Shown: positions 1-12,531 of the stretch, piece by piece
How positions within the stretch are numbered: the first letter of the stretch is position 1
Layout: the number at the start of each line of letters is the position of its first letter
Source of the DNA: Saccoglossus kowalevskii
Taxonomy: Eukaryota; Hemichordata; Enteropneusta; Harrimaniidae
NCBI RefSeq assembly: GCF_000003605.2
Contig: NW_003107109.1
Coordinates: 74,621 to 104,248 of the forward strand
Direction: 5' to 3'
Length of the DNA: 29,628 nt
Made by a program: the position numbers and the translations under genes
The notes under the pieces: model-generated
What the model saw: the letters and a program-made list of their open reading frames with translations, nothing else
What the model was told of the DNA's origin: nothing
Database searches by the model: none

Positions 1-171
1 AGTTGCCGTCAGTCATTGCAATTCGCTGTCTCTGTTGCCGATTTTCCATTTTTTGTGACTTCTAACCTCAAACATCCAAGCAACTTTTCAACGCCTCGTA
101 CATACTTGGTGATATGTAGATATCGTCAATAAACGAGAAATCACTTCAGAGTAAAGTATTCCAACACAAAT
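1..171. other. Intron sequence left of the 42-base array
   Basis: AT-rich non-coding sequence with no exon-like ORF and no recognised element. It is read as part of the intron upstream of the first receptor exon at 3855, because that exon starts in mid-codon and needs an upstream exon outside this window. Confidence 0.6.
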
Positions 172-1978
172 AGTACAGTCTTTAATAATGATATGAATAT
201 TAGTGCAAAAACATACCAAGTCTTCAATGATGATATGAATATTAGTGCAAAGACATAACAAGTCTTCAATGATGATATGAATATTAGTACAAAGACATAA
301 CAAGTCTTCAAAGATGATATGAATATTAGTGCAAAGACATAACAAGTCTTCAATGATGATATGAATATTAGTACAAAGACATAACAATTCTTCAATGATG
401 ATATGAATATTAGTACAAAGACATAACAATTCTTCAATGATGATATGAATATTAGTGTAATGACATAACAAGTCTTCAATGATGATATGAATATTAGTGC
501 AAAGACATAACAATTCTTCAATGATGATATGAATATTAGTGTAATGACATAACAAGTCTTCAATGATGATATGGATATTAGTGCAAAGACATAACAAGTC
601 TTCAATGATGATATGAATATTTGTGGAAAGACATAACAAGTCTTCAATGATGATATGAATATTAGTGCAAAGACATAACAAGTCTCCAATGATGATATGA
701 ATATTAGTGCCAACATATAAGTCTTCAATGATGACATAAATATTAGTGCAAGCACATAACAAGTCTTCTTTGAAGATATGAATATTAGTGCAAACACATA
801 ACAAGTCTTCGGTGATGATATGAATATTAGTGCAAACAAATAAGAAGTCTTCAATGATGATATGAATATTAGTGCAAAGACATAACAAGTCTCCAATGAT
901 GATATGAATATTAGTGCCAACATATAAGTCTTCAATGATGACATAAATATTAGTGCAAACACATAACAAGTCTTCGGTGATGATATGAATATTAATGCAA
1001 ACACATAACAAGTCTTCAATGATGATATGGATATTAGTGCAAAGACATAACAAGTCTTCAATGATGATATGAATATTAGTGCAAAGACATAACAAGTCTT
1101 CAATGATGATATGAATATTAGTGCAAAGACATAACAAGTCTTCAATGATGATATGAATATTAGTGCAAAGACATAACAAGTCTTCAATGATGATATGAAT
1201 ATTAGTGCAAAGACATAACAAGTCTTCAATGATAATATGAATATTAGTGCAAAGACATAACAAGTCTTCAATGATGATATGAATATTAGTGCAAATATAT
1301 AACAAGTCTTCAATGATGATATGAATATTAGTGCAAAGACATAACAAGTCTCCAATGATGATATGAATATTAGTGCAAAGACATAACAAGTCTCCAATGA
1401 TGATATGAATATTGGTGCAAAGACATAACAAGTCTTCAATGATGATATGAATATTAGTGCAAACATATAACAAGTCTTCAATGATGATATGAATATTAGT
1501 GCAAACACATAACAAGTCTCCAATGATGATATGAATATTAGTGCCAACATATAAGTCTTCAATGATGACATAAATATTAGAGCAAACACATAACAAGTCT
1601 TCTTTGAAGATATGAATATTAGTGCAAACACATAACAAGTCTTCGGTGATGATATGAATATTAGTGCAAACAAATAAGAAGTCTTCAATGATGATATGAA
1701 TATTAGTGCAAAGACATAACAAGTCTTCAATGATGATATGAATATTAGTGCAAACATATAACAAGTCTTCAATGATGATATGAATATTAGTGCAAACACA
1801 TAACAAGTCTCCAATGATGATATGAATATTAGTGCAAAGACATAACAAGTCTTCAATGATGATATGAATATTAGTGCAAAGACATAACAAGTCTTCAATG
1901 ATGACATAAATATTAGTGCAAACACATCTTAAAGATAAGAATGTTATTGCAAACACAACAAATCTACAATATTAGTGC
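172..1978. repeat. 42-base tandem array (about 42 units), open in two minus-strand frames
   Basis: About 42 head-to-tail copies of a 42-base unit. Recognisable landmarks are AACAAGTCTTCAATGATGAT, then ATGAATATTAGTGCAAAGAC. A few units are 39 bases long through loss of three bases (ATATAAGTC instead of ACATAACAAGTC). Because 42 and 39 are multiples of three, two minus-strand frames stay open for about 600 codons: positions 1956 to 88, with a 14-residue repeat containing CTNIHIIIEDLL, and 1925 to 141, containing FALIFISSLKT. The third minus frame and all plus frames have stops. Units near 690-880 and 1525-1710 carry the same rare variants (TTCTTTGAAGAT, TTCGGTGATGAT) at an offset of 834 bases, so a block was duplicated. 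After 1925 the repeat decays. A minisatellite in a receptor intron is the likeliest reading. A protein-coding role is not supported by any codon-like substitution pattern. Confidence 0.95.
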
Positions 1979-3854
1979 AAATACAAAACATGACTCTTCA
2001 GTCTTAATTTGAATTATATTTCAAACTTAACTCTTCGAGAGTGATATTGAATACGGTTCACCCGAATAATAACAAACATACTTAATATGAGGACGTTCAA
2101 TAATCAGTCTTGTTAAACTTAATCCCTAACTCCATGACTCGACGTTCTAAGAAGTCACTCCACGACTCAATGCGCAAACTATTCGGTCATCAAGCGCCTT
2201 TCAATTTATATTGTCCCGTCTGTTCGAAACATGCACGCATTGCACTTCTTCTTTGGTAAATACACTGTTTGCTTTGCGTGCGCTCACGTGCCCTTCTGTA
2301 TAATATATATCGCAAAGTCCAGTATGCGATTACTTTATTCATCGCGAGTTTCTATAATTATGTACACGTCAGTTATTATCGGGGTTCCAGATGTACTTTC
2401 ATCCCCGAGGCAGTGTCTATATCTTCCTAAACGCATGTACATATCTTACGTATTGACAAGTCTTGTAAGTAATCTGTACACGTTTTTTCCTTCATCTTCC
2501 TTCTACCCGTTATTACATACGACATGCGTTATAAATTACTTATTGCGCGACATGATGACGTCACGCGCGACGTACAACTAATGCTTACTTTAAAAACAAT
2601 ATTTTCATCCATATTCGCCGATGATCGACAATCATTTCTGGAGCTTTGTTAGACTTTCGCGTCCGGAAAGAATCTGATATCCGCCAGTTGACATCAATTG
2701 GACGTTTTAATATCCTATAAATATCATATCTTCATCGTCGTCATTTGACGCAATGCAGACAGGGCCTCTTCGCGTTGCCGTATTGTTTCGATAAATGCAA
2801 TCCACAATTGCAAGCTGCTTATCAAACATGCAAATAAACACAGTGGTATGATTAATTACGTATACCTTCACCTGTCCGATCATGACCAACTTCAATTAAT
2901 GGCACCTCTAAGCAAGTGGTACATATCACCATAAAAATGTAAAAGCGAGGTATTCCTTATTTGCAATGGTTGTTAGAATGTTAAGGGACGCCCTTCAATA
3001 TAACATTGACGCAGCTGTCTGAATATGCGAGTACGCAATCCGAACAAACACGTGTAATGGTCATGTAACTTCCCATTACAATTGTTTGCAATGGTTTCCT
3101 TTTTCATAACCACCGTGTCGATTGTTGGCAATACGTGTTCAGTTCTCTCAAATGCAAACGTAGAGAATTATATCGTAATTTGTAAAGATGTTTTGGCAGT
3201 GCCGGCAAGGACGGTCGTTAACTTTGAGAAATAGCGATGAAGATGTATCAATCTGACATTTAACGTAATAGAGATACCCATCAATGTGCGTCATCGAAGT
3301 AGCTATCAAATTCTATACATTAGTGACGTGGATCCTGAATATATAAGTGAGATTCTGAACTTGGATGAAAATGTTTTCTGGGCGTGATAAATTTGTGTGA
3401 ATTCTTATGGGATTTATTGCATTACATCAACAATAATTTCTAGATTATTAGGTTTTTACAAAAAAATATATCATACTATACTATCAGTACGTAAGAATAC
3501 ACTACAAACATTATATATGCCTACTCGTATACCTATTCGTAGCGAAGTTTGATGTGATCCCGTACTGCCCAAATGCATACTTTGTGATATTTTATAATGA
3601 TGTATTGTATACGTGACTTTAGGGAACGTTCCTTTGTATAATAGCTGGACCAATCCTATGTTATGTGTAATAGTAGTTATTTTTTACAATTTCGTAAGTC
3701 ATACAGTGTTATTTGTTGATCTTGATGTCATGGGGACGTTCTCTGTGGCCATATTTATTCATTGGCATGGTCATATGCAATATGGATTCCTATGGGATGC
3801 CTATGGGATTTTTCTGCCATTATAATAACACAATCTTCCCCTTCTTTCTTGCAG
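1979..3854 (+). other. Intron ending at the first receptor exon
   Basis: Non-coding, AT-rich. Short ORFs here show no recognisable domain. It holds one perfect palindromic CRE (TGACGTCA at 2556-2563) between two GCGCG runs. The last bases form a good 3' splice site: a pyrimidine tract (TCTTCCCCTTCTTTCTTGCAG) ending in AG at 3853-3854. Nothing else is seen. Confidence 0.7.
2556..2563. promoter_or_regulatory. Perfect cAMP-response-element palindrome
   Basis: TGACGTCA, the full CREB/ATF consensus, flanked by GCGCG at 2546-2550 and 2565-2569. The match is exact, but an 8-base word is expected about once per 65 kb by chance, so function is inference only. Confidence 0.3.
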
Positions 3855-4106
3855 TTTGTACACTGATTCGGCGTCAAGTATATTTATTAGTAGGTGTTAC
3901 AAGCATGTCCTCGTTACCATCCATCAAGTCATACAGCAATACATTTCACATTCCATATATTACACCAAGCCTTTCCGGAACAGAAATGGGTACAAAATCG
4001 TCAGACTATTTGATTTACATGCGCCCGTCGCCAATACCAGTGTTAGCTGGGCTTATTAAGTACCACAAGTGGGATAAATTCAACTATTTATATGATGACA
4101 CAGAAG
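3855..4106 (+). CDS. Non-NMDA ionotropic glutamate receptor, amino-terminal-domain exon 1 of 6 in this window
   Basis: This exon (252 bases) encodes part of lobe 1 of the extracellular amino-terminal domain (ATD) of an AMPA/kainate-class receptor, which governs subunit assembly at excitatory synapses. It starts after TTTCTTGCAG and ends before GTAAGAGG. The upstream exon must supply one base of the first codon (xTT, probably Phe), and one base of a split Gly codon passes to the next exon. Readable landmarks: CTLIRR, whose Cys matches the conserved ATD Cys (CSQFSRG position in AMPA receptors), VYLLVG, SYSNTFHIPYITPS, YLIYMRPSP and KYHKWDKFNYLYDD. The last segment closely matches the AMPA-receptor pattern W-(D/E)-K-F-x-Y-L-Y-D. 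No stop, frameshift or missing core residue is seen. The upstream exons with the signal peptide are outside the window. Confidence 0.95.
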
Positions 4107-7100
4107 GTAAGAGGATTATCTCTTTCTCTCTCGCCATCTTAAATCAATTTGACTACTAAATTGAGATAGGTGCGATGTTTGTTATTCTTACAATGGCAAT
4201 GCACACGTACTTCATTTAAATGTGTTTGTATGCACGACCTTAATTGTAATTGACATATGAATAATATTATTGTGTTGCTGAAACATTGGAAGCATTACTC
4301 TACCAACACAATGCGTTAGACAATTAAATTCTTCCTATTTTGTAAATGTATCTATTAGTTTCGGTCCACATATTTAGTCTGTATAATGTCCCTCGGGGTC
4401 TTTAGTTTATTGTGCACTGTGTTCACGAAAGCCTCCGCTGTGCTGGTAGGTGCTTTGCTTTGCATTATATTATGAAGTGCATGGTGCTGATGTGCATAAA
4501 ACATAATACATAATCGCAATGTACTGTGATAAAATTGACGCCTTCACATAACAACACACACACACACACACACACAAAGAAATCACATTTTCAAACATAT
4601 TAAATATCATGTGTTCATCGTGTTTACACTTCAAACCAAAAATGCAAAACGAAAGAGAAATTTGCATTGTAATTCATTTAAATAACATCATTACATCTAT
4701 TACAAAACACTATTTAGCAGTTTCTATAACAAATCGTAATTATTTTTGTTCATACATGCCTTTTATAAAAAAAAATACCAGAGAGAAAAGATAAAAAAAT
4801 AATGTTTTATGCATTCATCTATTATTTTGTAGATTCAAACTCAATCGCTTCTGTCGACGTGTCGTTAGTAATTATTCTGATTGATCATCGCGCGTCGCAA
4901 TACACACACTGTTAACCTTCAAATATATTCTACACCGTATAATGTACGCCGGGAGGCTAAACAGTCGTTTTCCTCTCATTATAACAACATTCAGTACTGA
5001 TTAAACAATTAGGTTGTACTTAGCGATCGATGCCCGGCAGCCATTTTGTTTACTCTGTCATAATTTAGCATTTCAATCGCACGACATCACAACGGAAAAT
5101 TTGATTGTATTTTACGTTACCAAGGTATATTAGTACCACCGCGAGTGATGACGTCCGATTTAATCTAAGTTACCCCGGGTATATATATAGCACCGCATGC
5201 AATCAATGACTCCACGTGCAATACTGTGTGATCTCCGTTTCTTAATATGGGTAAATCTTACCTAAAAGACATTCTCACTGATTTATTTCTCCCTATTACT
5301 ATGAACAGTCTGTCGTTATTGCTTGTATAATCATAAACTGCATTACCAACAAATAGAGCTTTTTTTTCATCTCATTGGTCGTTGTTGTCATCCGATCGAA
5401 GTAATCTGATTACAGAACTACTGTAGAAAGAAAAGGTTGAATCTCGTGTATAATTAACTGGCACTACATGGATGTCATAATATGACCATGTCAGGCGTTC
5501 GTCAAATGGAACATGATTGACTCTCGCTCCCAGTCTCGCTTTATTTCCTTCCCTTCTGATTCCGTGTTTTTAGTGATTTTTGTTTTTTGTTCACTGCCTT
5601 GCGCCGCGTCTTCAACCGAGCAGATTTACTCACCTGTTTAGTATGCACTGCGGTATTTCCTCTCACATTTTGTTTTGTTGGCGAATCCATCACGAAAGGG
5701 GGCCTTTAAGTAAACATGTTGGATGATGCCGTCACCTAAGAGATCTTTCCGTTAACACAGCGGCCTTGTCACCATTTGCATCTAACGCTACTTATCTGTA
5801 GCTCTCGCCGGATATTGCACTTAACTCGAGTCCCTTCACTGGTGAATATATTATCATGGTCAAGCAACATATCAGTTCATGAATTAATATCTGTTTAAAG
5901 GCGAGTTTTTCATTTTTTCCCCTCAGTCATGGTTCACTTAAATACAATTTATTTTAAAACTAGCTTAAAATTGGAAATAACCAAACTCGATTACGAAAAT
6001 ATGTTTTATACAATTGACGGCGTATGAAAATGGCGAACGATGCGTTATGATTTCCCTGTCATTTCGCTTGTCTAATTTCTATATTCAAATAATCGTGCAT
6101 CGTGTTGATATTTTGTATTAACGCGGTTAATAAAATCGATATTTTCTAACAGTAATTCGTTCGTTATTATAATACAAATATATTATACCGAATAAAACAA
6201 ACTCTGGTTACAGTTATTATTATTTTAGTAGTAATACACTGTTTTGACCGCTGTTGTGGCGAACGTTCACTGTTCAAAATTAAGTGTTTATGGATTAATT
6301 AAATTTTATGGATTACACCCTAAATAATATTTATTAATTGTCGTGTTCATGTCGGAATTCGAGAATCAGGATGTGGTATGTTATAAAATCAGTATTGACT
6401 GGCTTTCTTCGGGCAATCGCATACGCCTATACCCCCCTCGGAATTGTTAGTTGTCTACATGGCCTCGGGACTAATTTTGTGAGTGATACAAAATCAGTCT
6501 GACAAAAGACGCTTTTTATTGTTCTTCTGGTCAGTCAATAATCGTTCACTATTAACTGGTAAATGCGCGAATCTTATGTGCGAGTAGAACTGTGATGTAT
6601 AATAATATATTATTGTATATATTATATTATATTGTAATAATTTCGCCTAATGCTGGGATATTATGGTATTCTGTAGTCCCTCTACATAGCAGTCTATAAT
6701 GCACATTCCATCTAGATGAAGCACAGAAAAGACGCCTGAGAAATGTATGCGATCATTGTGGATATATTGACACGGAAAATAATTTTCTAGCTGGCGATAT
6801 TTCACTAGTTTCCGGCAAAAAAACAACGTAATAAAAGTTCTATAGGAATAGTCTGGGCGTTATCATTCCCTGATGTAGATACTACGGAAATGAATACAAT
6901 AAACATCGCTTACGACTTTAGTACACTTTGCAATAATATATCGCATTGGAGTCCAGGATTTGAATGAATAACACAGACCAACACAGCTGTGTTGACAATT
7001 TAAATAATTGCAGGTTAATGGAGTCCCTGGTCGATCGCTAACAATCGCGTCTATGATCAGTTTGATTAAGCATCTCTCTGTATGCATTTCAATAATCTAT

Positions 7101-7219
7101 TCTGTGGTCCAGAAATACATGCACACACAATGTAATCTCGTTAATATCGTTCATGTGAGACCGGCTACACTAAATTGCCGCTCAACTTAATTAAATGCTC
7201 CAAACTGAAATACTAGTCT
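4107..7219 (+). other. Intron, left part, no gene seen
   Basis: First part of a 9.4 kb intron between receptor exons. AT-rich, with no recognisable coding exon, RNA gene or transposon on either strand. The one defined feature is the AC microsatellite at 4552-4577. A CCCGGGTATATATATAG stretch near 5174 looks TATA-like but has no gene behind it. The protein reads contiguously across this intron, so no receptor exon is missing here. Confidence 0.7.
4552..4577. repeat. (AC)n dinucleotide microsatellite
   Basis: About 12 uninterrupted AC copies inside the intron. Such tracts are length-variable. No other role is visible. Confidence 0.95.
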
Positions 7220-7540
7220 TCCTTCATAACATGGAGCAGTACTTGCCTTCCCTAGTACTAGTAGCATGAATCAATACCTGTATTCATTCATGGAATGAAG
7301 CTTGACTTGCCTCCTATCATAATAGCACGGAGCATTACTTGCTTTGCTGTATAGCATGGAGCAATACCTGCCTTCCCACATAGTTAGTATAAAGCAATAC
7401 CTGCCTTCCCACATATCATAGAGTAACATTTGCCTCCACTCATAGTATACGGCTGTACTTGCTTACAACAATAACATGGAGCAATACTTGCTGTCCCGTT
7501 ATAGCATAGAGTAATACTTGCCTCCGTAGAATGGAGCAAA
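7220..7540. repeat. Degenerate ~29-33-base tandem repeat
   Basis: Roughly ten diverged copies of a unit with the core ATAGCATGGAGCAATACTTG followed by CCTTCCC. Cores recur near 7361, 7393, 7422, 7452, 7481 and 7510. Spacing and sequence vary, so this is an old minisatellite. Confidence 0.8.
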
Positions 7541-7714
7541 TGTTTACCAAACGATGCAGACAATATGTTGCAATTATTGAATAATTCTTAATTACAAAGG
7601 TCATTGTTAATGGCAGGATTTTATTTTACCGTAAAATGTATCGCCCATTTCTTTGTTCAAAATCTATGTGGATTCAATTTCACGAGTCGTTTTAATTGTA
7701 TTACATTATTGTCT
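7541..7714. other. Spacer between two old minisatellites
   Basis: AT-rich intronic spacer with no feature seen. Confidence 0.5.
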
Positions 7715-8265
7715 CTAGACGTCCGCCACGGTATGCATTGTGTCTCTGGACGTACAGCTCCTCAATATTTTTTATGTACACTACAATTTGCCAGGTATTC
7801 CTGGACGCACCCTACAACGTGTCAGAGAGTTTCTAGACATAAGCTACAGCGTATCGGGCAAAACGGGAAAAAATACCACGAGGTGACAGTTGTTCCTGAA
7901 CGTACACCACAGTATGCCAGACGATTCTGGACACACGCCACAGCGTTTCAGATCATGATGTGTCTTGATGTACATAACAATGCTTCAGGCGTTATTGGTC
8001 GTATGCCACAGCGTGGCATGCGTTTCTGAACATTAACCAAAGCGTTTCAGGTGTTCCTAGGCGTACAACTCATCGTTGCTGCTGCGTGTCAGCTGCTTCT
8101 GGGCGAACGCCACAGACGCAGTCAGGCGTTTCTGAGCGTATATCACAGTGTCTCACGTGTTTCTGGACGTACGCTACAGCGTGTTTGACGTTTCTGGGCG
8201 TACATCGCAGCGTGTAACATAAATCTGGACGTACACCACAGTGTGTCAGCGTTGATTTCGTGTAA
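7715..8265. repeat. Degenerate ~31-base tandem repeat (TTTCTGGACGTAC ... CACAGCGTGTC)
   Basis: About 15-17 diverged copies of a ~31-base unit with two landmarks, TTTCTGGACGTAC and CACAGCGTGTCAG. Copies are clearest between 8080 and 8260 and decay toward 7715. It is richer in CpG than the flanking intron. A minor open frame through it (7604-8029, +) is a by-product of the repeat and shows no domain. Confidence 0.85.
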
Positions 8266-9759
8266 AACTACTAAAAATTGTCCAGCATGGTGGACTTCTA
8301 AATCACTTTATCAAAACATGTTTTCTTGCCCGGTGATATGTCAGTCATGTGTAATGTTCTTAATCTTATCGTGTTGGCCAGTCTTGTCACGCATTCGACT
8401 CTCCTTGGCTGCGTGACTTGAATTACACTTACCCACACAGGCGTATGGCAAATATAGAATGAAATAATAAACACGAAATATATTGAGATTTGATAAAAAC
8501 CAAACTACCTTGATGCGAAGTTATAGTTAATATGTGTCATTAGCCGCGGCGAGTACGGGCACAATAATTATAAACATCTGTCTTTAATATGAAAATCGTT
8601 TTTTTGTATTATATTATTTTTAGACATACATAACATTTTGTATATGGTTCATGGTGGTACTACATGACACACGGTACGAAATCATGCGACGTTATTTCAG
8701 TTATCACGTCGGTCATTGCTTGGCTGGAAATTCTGACTTTCCATTAAAAATTTTACATTTGTAACGTAGTATAGATAATAACAATGAAGGTGGTAACAAG
8801 TAATTCATTGTGATATACAGAGCGCCCGAGTAACAATACAGCAGTGTGTGTTGACTGCAGCAGCGTTCAGAGTTCAAGCCGGGGAAAACCTTTCCATGAC
8901 AAGAACCGTTATGGAGTCATAACAAATCTACAAGATTGTGTCTGATTGGCTGCCCAACCATATCACCAAACAGTCAGACCAATCAGAGAACAGCTTGTTT
9001 GTCAACAGGTTTTTTGACGCATCAAATTACAATTATTTCACGTGGTACAATACCAAATTATAATTCATTGAGAAATATTGACTCTGACTAAAATACTAAT
9101 AATGTAACCAGATAACATAGTCCAACGCCGACGGTGTGTAATATGTGCCTATGATAATGACAATTCTAACCCGACTGCGTTACTTTTCAGTGATTTCAAT
9201 ACTACAACAGTCCTCCGTCGCTATTCCAGCTGTGTTTACGCTTTTGTTGTCTGAATCGATCGTCTTAATAATTAATCTCGTTACGTCTTGCTCATCGATG
9301 TGGTCCAGTTACTAAAAGTTAATTTATTGGAGCGCCTCCTGAAGCAGGCAAGCATTGACCTCAATTAAGTCCCTAACAATGCCCAAACTAATGAGAACAT
9401 GCGGGCGACAAAGATCATCCTTCCTTTATTTCCTCTTCCTAATTGTTTAGTAGACGATCATTTGAGGCGAAAAACGCAAATGCAATTATGATAGTGTAAA
9501 TTGGAATGGGTTCACTCTTGGCCCTTTAATGCAATGGTATCCATATCGACATACATGATGTATGTCAGACTCAATCTTCAACGCCGCGTGATTTGTTACA
9601 AATGTACCTCCGGCTTGCTTCCTATGTGGATATGGACGCATAATACATATTGTGAATGTCCCAACTGAGCTATGTGTAGTCTGAAACGACTAGCACTATC
9701 GAATTTATCAATGTATTGATAGAATAATTGTTGGCTTTATTTTGTATAATGTATAATCA
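8266..9759 (+). other. Intron segment, nothing recognised
   Basis: Non-coding. The only structure noted is a 9-base inverted repeat, TCTGATTGG at 8941-8949 and CCAATCAGA at 8979-8987. It contains CCAAT boxes and could be a remnant of a short inverted-repeat transposon. No target-site duplication was identified. Confidence 0.6.
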
Positions 9760-9890
9760 GAGGCGGCGGGGGATGGACGAAATTGTGCATAGGGGGATCT
9801 GCTCACCATCCCTTGCGCCCCATAGTCGCGCATTTTAGGGGAGGGGCGCAAAGCACCACCACCCCGGTGCCACCCAGCTTTTTTATATCT
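9760..9890. other. GC-rich island, probably a dispersed-repeat fragment
   Basis: A sharply bounded GC-rich segment in AT-rich intron, containing GGCGGCGGGGGATGGACG, GGGGAGGGGCGCAAAGCACC and ACCACCCCGGTGCCACC. The base composition is unlike its neighbours and it directly abuts the 36-base array. This suggests an inserted transposable-element fragment from which the array may have grown. No protein domain is recognised. Confidence 0.4.
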
Positions 9891-9903
9891 TTCACCAAAG
9901 GTA

Positions 9904-10330
9904 GCGTGATTGGGGTTTACAATTGTACGCGAAGCTAGTGCGTGGTTGGGACGTGTAATGTTACGCGGAGCTGGCAAGTGATTGGGGCGCGCAATGTTAC
10001 GCGGAGCTGGCGCGTGATTAGGGCGTACAATGTTACGCGGAGTTGGCGCGTGATTGGGGCATGGAATAATACGAAAAGCAGGTACGTGATTTGGGCTCGC
10101 AAATGTACAAAACGCAGGTACGTGATTGGAGCGTGCAATGGTACGCGAAGCTAGGGCGTGATTGGAGCGTGCAATGTTACGCGAAGATAGTGCGTGATTG
10201 GTGCGTGCAATGGTGCGCGGAGCAGATGCGTGATTGGAGCGTGCAATGGTACGCAGAGCTGGTGCGTGATTCGGAGTGTACGATGGCAGACGGAGCTTGT
10301 GTGTGATTGGAACGTACAGTTGTGCATATA
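9904..10330. repeat. 36-base CpG-rich tandem array (about 12 units)
   Basis: About 12 copies of a 36-base unit with landmarks GCGTGATTGGAGCGTGCAAT and GTACGCGAAGCTGG. The period is a multiple of three and indels are absent, so a minus-strand frame stays open from 10337 to 9708 with a 12-residue repeat resembling NHAPAPRNIARP. Plus-strand frames are also partly open. There is no start context or domain to argue that it is translated, so it is read as a minisatellite. Confidence 0.9.
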
Positions 10331-12356
10331 TAGACATACCTATATAGAATAAAGCTAGTGCTTTTAGACGCAGGCTATAGTTACTTTGGGATGATTAATC
10401 AATTATTTTGTTTTTTAAGTTTAAAATATTTTGATCTTGTTTTACTTCTTCAGTCAACAGTGTCGACATTGACGTCTCCCTTCCTGACATCCAAGTTGCT
10501 TCAGTTTAAAATACACTGACACGTATAGAGCATAAAACGGCTTCTTATCTGATCTGGCCACAAATGCAGTTACTGAATTCCCAGAATGACCATCAGTCCC
10601 ATGGAGTCAGATAACAATTTGATTTAGTTGAAATGAACCTCATTCATGTCCAATTAATTCTTCCCGGGTAAATCTACCATGCTAATTTGCGTACATTATT
10701 CTTTGAGCAGAAAAGACGATGACAGAGCACCTGGCTAGTACGCGTTCCCATCACATTTGACATATCGGATGTTATAATTTTTAAATGAATTAAAATACAC
10801 ACAGAGCGGGTTGCTATGGTTCAATGGACAGAAGTCGTGCATCTGACATGACAATCATTCTCCAGGCTAATTTGAAATCTACGTGTATCGAATGTGACAT
10901 TCGCTGCAAATATCCTCACGTTGTAAACAGAACGGGTCATCTTGATGAACACTCGGTGGGATTGAAGGGACACATGGCGCGGCAATATTGGTGATCTGTG
11001 AACGTCGAAACAACACGGCGGTGCAGTATACATGTTATTTGCTGTAGTATACTTTTTTTCAAACCCGGGTGTAATAATTAATAATATGTTGGTGAATCTA
11101 GCTTCATTGTTTTATGTATAAGTTGATCGTAATTAATGTTGCTCCACTCTGTTTCGTTCACATTGTAGTATGTACGATACTTTCGATACCGAACAATTCT
11201 TTGTTGGGCACCCTATATCCATTGACTAGGAAAGTACTATGTCTTTGTTATAAACAGTCCGCTTTACCGCAGTCAGTTTACAGCTTTCTGTAAGTGCCTA
11301 TAACACTAACCTAGAAAGGACTGTTCCTTTGTTGAAATTTATGATTTAAGGAGTACGCGCACATAGTCATTGAATGGGCTAAGCAAGTGATTTGTAATGT
11401 GATGCAGTAAGTAGTCAATCTATGATATGTACAGGACATACGTTTTATAGGTCATAGGTCAATTGTAGTTCTGTACAAACGAAGTTACGTAACACAATGT
11501 TACCCAGAAAAAACAACAACATAAAACTCGTCAAATTTTCAGTATAGCATCGTCAGAGTTACTCATTATTCAGCTTGCCTCGAACTCTTACCAGACCTCG
11601 GCCCAAAACATCACGGTGATTAACCTCGAAGTCGTACTCTAATTGTCATATAAATACGTATATTGATTGGAACACGCCCGCCTCTCAAACACATAAATTG
11701 TGTTATTAGATCACAATAACCGATTTTCTAATTTCAAGTGCCCTTGATATACTGTTCAATGACGCCACAGTAATGCTCCAGGTTCTTTCAAAATTCATAC
11801 AGGATACGCGCTTTCAATGGCGTATGTTCACACATTTTTTTTACAAAGCGGCTGAACATAACCATGGTTCACAGTACTATTAGTTTGACGTTTAACGTCA
11901 AACACCTGCTGTTATGAAAAATAGAAATTTCAAAGATATATATTTGTTGCTTTTAAACGACCAACGACGAACGAGGACAAAATTATGACGTATTCAGAGA
12001 AAACACCACACATGAACCAACGCAAATGGTATATTGATATATCTGTTATGGCGAATGAAATCAGGCTGGTATTCTAAACGAAAGAGCAACTCATTATTCC
12101 TGTCAACTTGAATGAATAATGATGAGTAGTGATTGCATTAAATCATTCATAAATAAAACATAAACGCAAAAATGCAATTTCTTTAGAAAAATAATAAGTC
12201 GCCCCGAGAGAGTTACGATTCAAAGTGTAAAGGGCGTAGGCGTGTGGAATATGAGTTGACATCATTCAATTGTATGTGTGTGATGTAGGCCACAAATTTT
12301 CCAACATTTTATTAATTCGCGCTTCGTTTAGGTTAAAAATCTTATTTATTTACTTT
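10331..12356 (+). other. Intron segment with one strong short palindrome
   Basis: AT-rich and non-coding. Small ORFs show no recognised domain. The only notable structure is the palindrome at 11883-11903, listed separately. Nothing else is supported. Confidence 0.6.
11883..11903. promoter_or_regulatory. Perfect palindrome of paired TGACG/CGTCA half-sites
   Basis: Arms GTTTGACGTT and AACGTCAAAC are separated by a single T and match perfectly. Each arm holds a CRE/bZIP half-site (TGACG, CGTCA). It could be a dimer-binding site or a small cruciform. The symmetry is direct observation; the role is inference. Confidence 0.35.
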
Positions 12357-12448
12357 TTATTCATTCATTCATTCATTCATTCATTCATGCATTCATTCAT
12401 TCACTCACTCACTCACTCACTCACTCACTCACTCACTCACTCACTCAC

Positions 12449-12531
<83 letters not shown>

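Noticed and set aside
2231-2581. 116-codon plus-strand ORF
   Set aside because: No recognised domain, no splice context fitting the receptor, and no match to the expected first ATD strands.
5170-5190. TATATATATA promoter-like site
   Set aside because: AT-rich intron makes such words common, and no transcript unit or exon follows.
8941-8987. MITE bounded by TCTGATTGG and CCAATCAGA
   Set aside because: The arms are only 9 bases and no target duplication was seen. It is left as a note in the intron entry.
9708-10337. 209-codon minus-strand NHAPAPRN repeat protein
   Set aside because: The frame is explained by the 36-base period, and no start context or domain was found.
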